This document shows, piece after piece, positions 41,357 to 48,900 of a stretch of DNA of 64,000 nt; within the stretch, counting starts at the first letter, position 1; the number at the start of each line of letters is the position of its first letter. A program made the translations under genes and the position numbers. Where the stretch lies: NCBI GenBank assembly GCA_023432225.1, contig JAEYUW010000002.1, positions 1 through 64,000 on the forward strand. The letters are read 5' to 3'. Source of the stretch: Verrucomicrobiota bacterium (GTDB lineage Bacteria > Verrucomicrobiota > Verrucomicrobiia > Opitutales > Opitutaceae). The notes under the pieces were generated by a model. That model did not search any database. It was not told where the DNA came from and saw only the letters and a list, made by a program, of their open reading frames with translations.

Positions 41357-43434
41357 GACGTCGAGTCGCGTTGGGCCTTAGCGGCTTCTTCACCATGACA
41401 AGTTGCGATCGCTTCGCGCGCCGCGAGGTCGCGTTGCGCGCGGCGGAAGGTGCGGAGCGCAGCGAGTGCGCCGACGACAAGGATGAGAGCGAGCATTCCG
41501 CGGTCGATGGCGCCACCGCCGCTGCCGCCACCGCGGCTGACGTGCGGCGCCTGGTTCGGAAACGCGGGCTGCTGCGTGTCGACGCGGTAGCTTTTGATCG
41601 GCGCGTTGGTGCGGACGGTTTGCGCGGCGCGTTCGAGCGCGGTGCGCTGCTGGTTGCGCCGCTCGATGCCGCGCGTGGCGAAGCTCTCGTCGCTCATGAC
41701 GACCATCGCGGTGTGATCGGTGACGAGTTGGTAGCTGACGCCGAGGTTCGTGATCGCGTCCTTCGCTTCGGTGGGCGGCGTGGCGCCGAGCATTTCCTTT
41801 TGTTCGATCTGCTCGATCTGCGCCATGGCCCAGAGGCGTTCGATTTCCGGGTTGTCGGTGTCGACTTCCGGGAAGTTGAACGTGGTCGTGTAGGTCTTGT
41901 CCTCGCCGGTGAGCTTGGCGCGAAGCGTGACGGTGGCGGAACCGTGCGATTCGTAGCGGCCGAAGAGCACGAGTTGCTGGCCGCGGTAGATTTTCTTCGG
42001 CTCCTCGCCCGTGAGATCCGAGACGCGCGCGCCGGAGAACTTCACACTGGCGTCGTGCATGGCCTCGAAGGCTATCTTGGACTTTGCCAGAAGGAGTTGG
42101 CCGACGATGTCGTCGTCGTTGGACACGCTCGCGTAGAAGCCGCCGGTGGCCTCGGCGAGGAGTCGGAGGAGCGGCCAGTTGGCGCTGTTGCCCATGAGGA
42201 AGCCGAAGACGCGGATGTCGTATTGCGAAACCAGTTTGGCGAAGGCGGCGGGTTCGACGATGCCCTGGTTGGCCACGCCGTCGGTGACGAGGATGAGGCT
42301 GGTGGCTCGGTCGGCATCAAGTCCGCGAAGACCTTCCTTAATACCGGCGTAAAGATCGGTGCCGCCAGTTGAGCCAACGGCTGCCACTTTGTCGGCAGCT
42401 TGTTGAACAGCTTCTCGAGTCGCTGCGGTCCAGGGGACGAGTTCCTCGGCTCGGTTGTTGAAGACGACGATGCGAAATCGGTCCTCGGGCTTCATTTGCC
42501 CGAGCGCTTGCGTGACGCCGCGAGCGAGCGTGCCGAGCTTGCCTTGCATCGAGCCGGAGTGGTCGAGCACGAAGACGTAGTCGGCGCCATGCTTGATCGG
42601 CTGCAGGTCGACGCCGGGCGTGACGACCATCATGAACGTGCCGGGCTTGTCCGCGGCGGCGCGATACGGGATGACCTCGACGCGACCGGGCAGGTCGGTG
42701 GCGAGACGGTAGTAGAAAACGAAATCGCGATCGAGCGACGCGCCTTGGCGACTGAGTGCGACCTTGTAGTGGCCGTCGCCGAGCTTCTGGGTTTGCACGG
42801 CGTTCTCGAAGCCGGGCACGCGCACGTCGGCGACGGGCACGGCGGACTTCAGCTCGACGTTGACGAGCAGTTCGCCTTCGACCTTCGGGTTCGCGGTCCA
42901 AAACGATTTCGCGACGTCGTCGGTGCCGCCGTCTTCGAGCGGATAGACGAAGCGACCGACGCCGGTGTCGATTTCGAGCGGCTGGTAGTAGACGAAGCGC
43001 AGCTTCACCTCGGCGTTCGCGCGCACGGGAGCGACGCGGAACTCGTAGGTCTGGTAACTGTTCTTCGTCGCGAGGCCGGAGTCGTTGCCTTTCGACTTCT
43101 CGTCCTCGTAGGCGGCTTGCGCGTCCTTCTTCGGGAGAACTTCACCCTGGAGCGTGCGTTCGCCGGTGACGATCGTCACCTCGGAGAGCGAGGCGTTTTT
43201 CGGCACGGGGAACGCGTAGATGGCTTCGAGGTCCTGCGCATTCGGGTTGAAAAACGTCTGAAGCACCTCGGTTTGGGCAAAGCCGTTATTGATGACGACG
43301 TTGACCTGGTGGCTGCGAATTTGGATCGGCGCATGCGGCGAGCCGACGGGAGTCAGCGTGCCGCCGGCGAAGGCGTGCGCGGCGAACAGCAGCGCGGTCG
43401 CGATCAGGGTGATGAGGAGGCGGATGGTTTTCAT
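41353..43434 (-). CDS. VIT/VWA-domain surface protein with GlyGly-CTERM tail
   Basis: 693 residues: signal peptide (MKTIRLLITLIATALLFAAHAFA), VIT domain (about 25-160), VWA domain with MIDAS motif VFVLDHSGSMQGK near residue 295, a further beta region, then a C-terminal GGGSGGGAIDRG, a hydrophobic helix MLALILVVGALAAL and a basic RTFRRAQR, the three-part GlyGly-CTERM sorting signal. A ~22-residue tail after the basic part is unusual. The architecture equals the 'marine proteobacterial sortase target' type. Expected to be cut by the adjacent rhombosortase and displayed or released. Confidence 0.9.
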   Translation of the reverse strand: MKTIRLLITLIATALLFAAHAFAGGTLTPVGSPHAPIQIRSHQVNVVINNGFAQTEVLQTFFNPNAQDLEAIYAFPVPKNASLSEVTIVTGERTLQGEVLPKKDAQAAYEDEKSKGNDSGLATKNSYQTYEFRVAPVRANAEVKLRFVYYQPLEIDTGVGRFVYPLEDGGTDDVAKSFWTANPKVEGELLVNVELKSAVPVADVRVPGFENAVQTQKLGDGHYKVALSRQGASLDRDFVFYYRLATDLPGRVEVIPYRAAADKPGTFMMVVTPGVDLQPIKHGADYVFVLDHSGSMQGKLGTLARGVTQALGQMKPEDRFRIVVFNNRAEELVPWTAATREAVQQAADKVAAVGSTGGTDLYAGIKEGLRGLDADRATSLILVTDGVANQGIVEPAAFAKLVSQYDIRVFGFLMGNSANWPLLRLLAEATGGFYASVSNDDDIVGQLLLAKSKIAFEAMHDASVKFSGARVSDLTGEEPKKIYRGQQLVLFGRYESHGSATVTLRAKLTGEDKTYTTTFNFPEVDTDNPEIERLWAMAQIEQIEQKEMLGATPPTEAKDAITNLGVSYQLVTDHTAMVVMSDESFATRGIERRNQQRTALERAAQTVRTNAPIKSYRVDTQQPAFPNQAPHVSRGGGSGGGAIDRGMLALILVVGALAALRTFRRAQRDLAAREAIATCHGEEAAKAQRDSTS

Positions 43435-43444
43435 GGGAGAAAAA

Positions 43445-44056
43445 TCACTGGCGTTTGAAGAGCGGGTTGCCTGCGCCGAACACGTAGTCGGCGGGGAAGA
43501 GTTCGGGCGCGGAGCGGCGCGTGGCGGCTTGCGCTTCGGCGCGGTGCTTTCGCGGTGCCTGCGTGGCGTCGCAGAAAAGAAAGTCGCGCACGCGTTGGCG
43601 GACCTCGGGCGGTTGCGCGGCGACGATGCGTGCGAACAACGGCAGTCCGCGCTGCCCCCCGAGGTTGAGCATCGCACTGTAAACGATCTGGCCGTAGGTG
43701 CGGGCGTTGGCGTCGAGCCGATCGAAGCGCGTGCTGAAGGCGAAGACGCGGGCGAGGGCGACTTCGTCGCCTTCGCAGGCGGCGCGAATATCGCCGAGCA
43801 GATCCATTTTCGCGCGCTGTGCGAATGTCTGAAGACGGTCGAGCTCGCGTTCGCCGATCAGGCCGAACGGCATGCCGGTGTTGTAGCCAATGGGCGGCTT
43901 CGGTCGCGGCGGCGGAGGATGAGCGGCCCGCGATCGGATCGGGGAGACGGGAGGGAAATGCGGCGTTTGATTGTCGATCCGCGGATTGCTTTGTGCGCGG
44001 AGTCCGGTTGCCGCCAACAGGGCCAGCGTGGCGATGCTCCAGATAATCGCTTTCAT
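43445..44056 (-). CDS. Exported protein of the rhombosortase operon
   Basis: 203 residues: signal peptide MKAIIWSIATLALLAATGLRAQ, a Pro-rich stretch (HPPPPRPKPP), and a helical domain rich in Arg/Ala (RELDRLQTFAQRAKMDLLGDIRAACEGDEVALARVFAFSTRFDRLDANART in parts). One Cys pair (CEG..., FCDA). Ten bases upstream of the VIT/VWA gene. No family recognised; co-expression suggests a role in secretion or function of the VIT/VWA protein. Confidence 0.72.
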   Translation of the reverse strand: MKAIIWSIATLALLAATGLRAQSNPRIDNQTPHFPPVSPIRSRAAHPPPPRPKPPIGYNTGMPFGLIGERELDRLQTFAQRAKMDLLGDIRAACEGDEVALARVFAFSTRFDRLDANARTYGQIVYSAMLNLGGQRGLPLFARIVAAQPPEVRQRVRDFLFCDATQAPRKHRAEAQAATRRSAPELFPADYVFGAGNPLFKRQ

Positions 44057-44067
44057 GGGAGGTGGGT

Positions 44068-44337
44068 TCAGTTGTTGCGCTCTTCGCCGAAAATCCCGTT
44101 CACGGCGGAGAACAGCCCTGTGCCGGCGGCGATGACGACGAACGAGGCGACGAGGCGCCACAGCGCGTCGCTGCGCGTGAATTCCCAAATCGCGAGAATG
44201 CACGTCACGACGCTCGCGGCGATGCACAGCGAGGTGATGTAGAACGAGACGGCGCGCACGATGTGCGGAGAGAAGTAGCCTTTGACGGGCTTCTTCGCGG
44301 GGACGATCGGGAGGACGGGCGGGTTTACCGTATTCAT
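44068..44337 (-). CDS. Small two-span membrane protein of the rhombosortase operon
   Basis: 89 residues with two TM segments (AVSFYITSLCIAASVVTCILAIW and LVASFVVIAAGTGLFSAV) and a Pro-rich cytoplasmic N-terminus. Eleven bases upstream of the next gene in the operon. No family recognised. Confidence 0.72.
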   Translation of the reverse strand: MNTVNPPVLPIVPAKKPVKGYFSPHIVRAVSFYITSLCIAASVVTCILAIWEFTRSDALWRLVASFVVIAAGTGLFSAVNGIFGEERNN

Positions 44338-44357
44338 GGCGGGAGAAGGTGGAAGGT

Positions 44358-44945
44358 TCAGGAACTCGAGACGGTGGTGTCGGTCGCGCTGGCGGGCGCG
44401 GGGGCGAATGGCCGCGTCACGACATGGCGGATCGAGCGCAACGTCGCCGGCACGAGGTCGAGCGCCTGACTCTTGAAGTCGCCGCGCACGGCATCGGTGA
44501 TGTTCGTGCCGGTGATCGCGTGGCGCGCGGTGGCTTTCACGGCGCAGCGGAACGTGCGGTCAGGCGCCGCCTCGAGTTGCGCGGGGATCGCCTCACTCAG
44601 GCGTGGCTGCGGGGCGAGTGGATCGGACGTGATGACGTGCCACGTGAAACGCGTGAGCGCGATCGTGCCGCCATCGACGCCGGCGAGGCGTGCGCCGGTG
44701 AAGCCGGCTTTGATGAGCGCCTCCGGTTCGCCGGCGCGCAGGTCGCGGAGGTCTTGCTTGAAGTTCGTCACGCCGCACCGGATCTCGTCGCGCGCGACGG
44801 TCACCAACCCAGCGGGCGTGAGCAGCCGCGGAGTGTCGCGCAGGCCCCATTGCGGAGCGGAGCGGGTGTCTGCTTCGCCGGCGGACGCGGCGACCGAACT
44901 GAGAAGCACCAAGGCTAAACCGGCGGGGAGGAGGATTTGTTTCAT
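44358..44945 (-). CDS. Exported protein, first gene of the rhombosortase operon
   Basis: 195 residues: signal peptide MKQILLPAGLALVLLSSVAASA, then a mixed alpha/beta domain with two Cys (RCGVTNF, FRCAVKA) and a Ser/Thr/Pro/Ala-rich end. Starts 29 bases after the sigma54-like promoter core at 44974-44988. No family recognised. ATG at 44945 is used because the longer frame crosses the promoter and the divergent activator gene. Confidence 0.7.
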   Translation of the reverse strand: MKQILLPAGLALVLLSSVAASAGEADTRSAPQWGLRDTPRLLTPAGLVTVARDEIRCGVTNFKQDLRDLRAGEPEALIKAGFTGARLAGVDGGTIALTRFTWHVITSDPLAPQPRLSEAIPAQLEAAPDRTFRCAVKATARHAITGTNITDAVRGDFKSQALDLVPATLRSIRHVVTRPFAPAPASATDTTVSSS

Positions 44946-44973
44946 GGCGGGGAGGGGAGTTGCCGCTCCTATC

Positions 44974-44988
44974 GCCTTGTCCGTGCCA
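44974..44988 (-). promoter_or_regulatory. Sigma54 (-24/-12) promoter of the rhombosortase operon
   Basis: On the minus strand TGGCACGGACAAGGC: the -24 box TGGCACG is perfect and the -12 GC is at exact spacing. Predicted start of transcription is near 44962, 17 bases before the first codon. The divergent gene starting at 45096 encodes a sigma54 activator with an intact GAFTGA loop. Confidence 0.72.
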
Positions 44989-45095
44989 ACTCGTTTGGTC
45001 CGGTGCGGTGCTGTTGAACACGAGACACTTATGGTTCTTGGGCTACTGTCTTGGCTTGATGTGATCGTCAGAAAATGACATGAGGCAGACATAAA

Positions 45096-46628
45096 ATGAC
45101 AAACGGAGCGCCATTTCGGCCGGAGCAACGTGAGTTCGCTACGGCGGTGCAGAACCTGAGTTTCGGTAATCCGTTCACCCCCGAGCGGATCGAGTGGGAG
45201 CGGAAGGCGCTCGGCGCGGACTTCGTCCCCAGCGGCGCCGAGTGGAACCGCATCGCCCCGACCGCCAAGGCACATCCGAACGTGGTGCTCATCGAGCAAC
45301 GCGCGACGCGGTTGATCGAGACGGCGGCAAAGAACTGGCCGGCGGATGGGCGCGTGGCCCCCGCCGACGCGCGGCTATTCGCGAATCTCGTGTTGTTCGG
45401 CCTCTACCTGCGTTTCAGTCCGCGCTTCGACGAGGTGATCCACGCGTCGCTGGAGGGCAGCGGTGCGGCCGGGCGGAGGATCGGGTTCTATGCGGAATTC
45501 GCGCGCGAATGTGCGCGGCTGCTCGGACTACCGGGCGTTCCGACGTTGCACGAGAGTCCGCCCGAGCACGTGTTCGCTTGCCTGTTTCAGATTCGCCGTG
45601 CGTTTCACCACATCCATCGCTCGCTGGTCGGCGGGTCCCCGGCGTCGGCGCGGTTGCGCGCGGCGATTTGGGAATCGGTGTTCACGCGCGATCTCGAAAT
45701 GTATCGCCGCGTGTTCTGGGCGCGGATGCACGACTTCACGACGCTCATCACGGGACCGTCGGGCACGGGCAAGGAGCTCGTCGCGCGCGCGATCTCGCTG
45801 TCGCGCTATATTCCGTTCGACGCGAAGCTCTCCGCGTTCGCGAGCGACTTTGCGGAGTCGCTCTATCCCCTCAACTTGTCCGCGCTATCGCCGACGCTGG
45901 TGGAGTCGGAGTTGTTCGGCCATCGCAAGGGCGCGTTCACCGGTGCGCTGGCCGACCATGCGGGGTGGCTCGAGACGTGCCCGGCGGAAGGCACGGTGTT
46001 TCTCGACGAGATCGGCGAGGTCGTGCCCGCGCTCCAGGTGAAGCTGCTGCGCGTGCTTCAGGTGCGCACCTTTCAACGGCTCGGCGAGACGAAGGTCCGT
46101 CCCTTCCGCGGCAAGATCATCGCGGCCACCAACCGCGACCTGACCGAGGCGATCCGCGCGGGAGAGTTTCGCGAAGATTTCTATTATCGGCTCTGCTCGG
46201 ACCAGATTCGCACGCCGTCGCTGCACGAGCAGTTGAAGGAGGCGCCGGAGGAACTCGTCCCGCTGGTGCGTTTCATCGTCAGCCGTCAGGTCGGGGAGGC
46301 GCACGCCGACGAGGTGGCTCCGGCGATCGTGACATGGATCGAGCGCAACCTCGGCGTCGATTACGCGTGGCCGGGCAATGTCCGCGAACTCGAGCAGTGC
46401 GTGCGCAATTTCATCCTGCGCGGCACCTACGCGCCCGCCGGGCCGCTGGCGCTGCCGTCGGAGGACGACTGGAACGCGATCATCGCGCGCGGGCGGCTCA
46501 CGGCGGAGGAACTGCTCACGCGCTACACGCGGATCGCGCATGCCCAGGCCGGCGGCAACGTCGAGGAAACGGCGCGGCGTCTCGATCTCGACCGTCGCAC
46601 GGTGAAAGCGCGGTTGGCTGCTGGTTGA
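45096..46628 (+). CDS. Sigma54-dependent transcriptional activator (bEBP)
   Basis: 510 residues. The N-terminal ~210 residues are a helical region that I cannot match to REC, GAF or PAS. The AAA+ domain follows: Walker A GPSGTGKELVAR near 220, ESELFGHRKGAFTGA near 270-284 (sigma54-contacting GAFTGA intact), Walker B GTVFLDEIGEV, sensor IIAATNRDL, and WPGNVRELEQ. The C-terminus has a Fis-type helix-turn-helix (GGNVEETARRLDLDRRTVKARL). Divergent from the operon with the sigma54-like promoter, so that operon is its likely target. The N-terminal region probably senses an unknown signal. Confidence 0.93.
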   Translation: MTNGAPFRPEQREFATAVQNLSFGNPFTPERIEWERKALGADFVPSGAEWNRIAPTAKAHPNVVLIEQRATRLIETAAKNWPADGRVAPADARLFANLVLFGLYLRFSPRFDEVIHASLEGSGAAGRRIGFYAEFARECARLLGLPGVPTLHESPPEHVFACLFQIRRAFHHIHRSLVGGSPASARLRAAIWESVFTRDLEMYRRVFWARMHDFTTLITGPSGTGKELVARAISLSRYIPFDAKLSAFASDFAESLYPLNLSALSPTLVESELFGHRKGAFTGALADHAGWLETCPAEGTVFLDEIGEVVPALQVKLLRVLQVRTFQRLGETKVRPFRGKIIAATNRDLTEAIRAGEFREDFYYRLCSDQIRTPSLHEQLKEAPEELVPLVRFIVSRQVGEAHADEVAPAIVTWIERNLGVDYAWPGNVRELEQCVRNFILRGTYAPAGPLALPSEDDWNAIIARGRLTAEELLTRYTRIAHAQAGGNVEETARRLDLDRRTVKARLAAG

Positions 46629-46718
46629 TGTAGGGCCTCACCTTGTGTGAGGCTTCGGCTACGAGCGTGGCATGCGCCACGCTCGCACGCTAGGCTCGAC
46701 ACAAGGTCGAGCCCTACA
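46629..46718. repeat. Composite palindromic element, TGTAGGGC...GCCCTACA ends
   Basis: Outer ends are exact inverted repeats (tgtagggc/gccctaca). Inside are three different hairpins: GCCTCAC-CTTG-TGTGAGGC, GCGTGGC-ATGC-GCCACGC, GGCTCGAC-ACAAG-GTCGAGCC. It follows the activator stop directly and may end its transcript. The rest of the 256-base gap before the DUF3857 gene is featureless. Confidence 0.85.
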
Positions 46719-46884
46719 ATCACCAAACAATTTCACCCGTTTCATTCGGGGATTTCGTTTCGACTGCACGTTTCTGACTTAGGCTTCGCGCGTCCGGGCG
46801 GAGAAATGCCGCGCTTTGCGGTTGGCACATCGGGTCCTCTGCGGTTGGCTGCCGGCGGGCCAATCTCTATAACTCGCTCGCCGG

Positions 46885-48900
46885 ATGCATGCACGTCGTC
46901 AGGTCCATCGTTTCGCGTTGTTATTGCTGGTCGCCGCCAGCCTTTTCTCCCCCGCGCTTTGGGGCGCTTCGTGGCCGGCAATAGATCCCGCCGAACGGGC
47001 GGCGACGAAGCCGACGATCGATCCTGAAGCGAGCGTTGAAGTGCTCGCGCGCGAGTCCACGATTGATGACTCAGATATCTACGCCACCGTCGCGGATCAC
47101 TATTTCCGCATCAAAGTCTATAACAAGGCGGGCGTCGACAAACTGGCGAAGATCGAGATCGTCTTCGACCGCAACAATGCCGGGGTGAGCGGAGTCGAGG
47201 CGCGCACGATCAAGCCGGACGGAACGATCATCGAACTAAAAAAATCGGACGTCTTCGAACGCGAGGTCGTCAAGGCCGGCGACATTCGCCGGCGCGTGAA
47301 GTCGTTCGCGCCGCCTGGACTCGAGCCCGGCGCCATCGTCGAATACCGCTACCAAATCATCGCGGAGACACGCGCGGGCATGTTTCCGCTGCTGTTTCAG
47401 GCCGATTCGCCGGTTCGTTCGGTGAAGTATCGTTTCAAGCCGATTGGTATGGTCCCGGGATTGAGTTTGCAGGTGCTCTATCTCAATCACCCGAAGAACG
47501 AGCTGCGGCCCGGGCGGGACGGGTTTTATGAATTCACCGCGACGAATCTCCCGGCATTCAAAGAGGAGCCGATGTCGGTGCCCGCGGTGCATCTCGCCTC
47601 GACCGTGGTGCTCTATTACACGTTCGAACCGGCCAAGAGTCCGGAGCTTTACTGGGCGAGCCTCTCCGAGCGGCAGTTCCGCGACACAAAATCCAAGGCG
47701 AAGGCGACCAAGGCCATCATCGCACAAGCCCAGCAACTCGTCGCTCCCGCCGACAGCGTGGAGGAACAGTTGCGAAAGTTGCACGATTACTGCCGCACCA
47801 AGATTCAGAATCGCAGCAGCGATGCCTCGGGCCTCACGCGGGAGCAGCGCCGTAAACTCAAGCCCAACGACGATGCCGACGACACGTTGAAGAACGCCAG
47901 CGGCAACGCCGAGGAGATCAACATCCTCTTCGTCGCGCTCGCGCGCGGCCTCGGGCTCGATGCACGCCTGGCGCTCGCGAATGACCGCACGCTGTTCGTC
48001 TATTTTCCGAAACTGCCGGTGCCTTTCGCGTTTCGGCACCGCGTTGCCGCCGTGCGTGTCGACGGGCAGTGGCGCTGCTATGATCCGGGTGCACGTTATC
48101 TGCCCGCGGGGATGATCGACTGGCGTTACTGCGACACCTCGATCCTCATCGCGAACGAGAAAGGCGCGCTGATCGAACCGAGCAAGGGTTCACCGGCCGA
48201 GCGTTCGTTCCGACGCCAGGTGGCCCAGCTCACACTGAGCGACGACGGCACGCTCGAGGGCGACGTGTCGCTCGAGTTCTCGGGGCACTTCGAGGCGACG
48301 GAGAAAAACGAACTCGACGCCGCGAGTGCCGACAAAGCCGAAAAGCACTTCCTGGCTGCGCTCGAGCCGCACTTGAAGGGCGTGGAAATAACCGACGTGA
48401 AGCTCAAGCACGCCGCCGATCCGCTGGAGCCGCTCCAGGTGACTTTTCACGTGCGCGTGCCGGAGTTCGCCGAGCGCACGGGGTCGCGTCTGTTCATTCA
48501 ACCGAACATCTTTCGCCGCGGCGTGAAGGCGCTGTTCGAGGCGCCGAAGCGCGAGAACACGATCATCTTTCCGCATCGTTTTCACGAGGTGGATGAAATC
48601 TCCCTCGTCATGCCGGAAGGCGCGGTGCTCGAGGCCGGCAGCGCACCGCCCGGTCTCGATCTCGGCGTGATCGGCCAATACGGCGTCGACATCACTTGGT
48701 CACCCAGCGCGCGGCGCGTGCAACTGCAGCGACGCTTCACCTTCAACATTCTGGGCTATAACGCCGAGAAATACGCCACGGTGAAACGCATCTACGAGAT
48801 CATGCAGGAACGCGATGACCACACGCTGACGTTCCGCCTCGGCGGCGGCGATGCGAGCGGTGCGCAGACCAAGGCGTCCGAACCGGAAAAAACGCCATGA
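46885..48900 (+). CDS. DUF3857 protein with degenerate transglutaminase domain
   Basis: 671 residues: signal peptide (VHRFALLLLVAASLFSPALWGA), DUF3857 domain (about 40-215), a transglutaminase-like domain (270-400) and a C-terminal beta region. The catalytic Cys position is lost: where the partner gene has GDCKDKATLL, this protein reads GNAEEINILF; the His (FRHRVAAV) and Asp (CYDPGAR) motifs remain. Probably a periplasmic, non-enzymatic paralogue acting with the following gene, whose start overlaps its stop (ATGA). Role unknown. Confidence 0.87.
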   Translation: MHARRQVHRFALLLLVAASLFSPALWGASWPAIDPAERAATKPTIDPEASVEVLARESTIDDSDIYATVADHYFRIKVYNKAGVDKLAKIEIVFDRNNAGVSGVEARTIKPDGTIIELKKSDVFEREVVKAGDIRRRVKSFAPPGLEPGAIVEYRYQIIAETRAGMFPLLFQADSPVRSVKYRFKPIGMVPGLSLQVLYLNHPKNELRPGRDGFYEFTATNLPAFKEEPMSVPAVHLASTVVLYYTFEPAKSPELYWASLSERQFRDTKSKAKATKAIIAQAQQLVAPADSVEEQLRKLHDYCRTKIQNRSSDASGLTREQRRKLKPNDDADDTLKNASGNAEEINILFVALARGLGLDARLALANDRTLFVYFPKLPVPFAFRHRVAAVRVDGQWRCYDPGARYLPAGMIDWRYCDTSILIANEKGALIEPSKGSPAERSFRRQVAQLTLSDDGTLEGDVSLEFSGHFEATEKNELDAASADKAEKHFLAALEPHLKGVEITDVKLKHAADPLEPLQVTFHVRVPEFAERTGSRLFIQPNIFRRGVKALFEAPKRENTIIFPHRFHEVDEISLVMPEGAVLEAGSAPPGLDLGVIGQYGVDITWSPSARRVQLQRRFTFNILGYNAEKYATVKRIYEIMQERDDHTLTFRLGGGDASGAQTKASEPEKTP

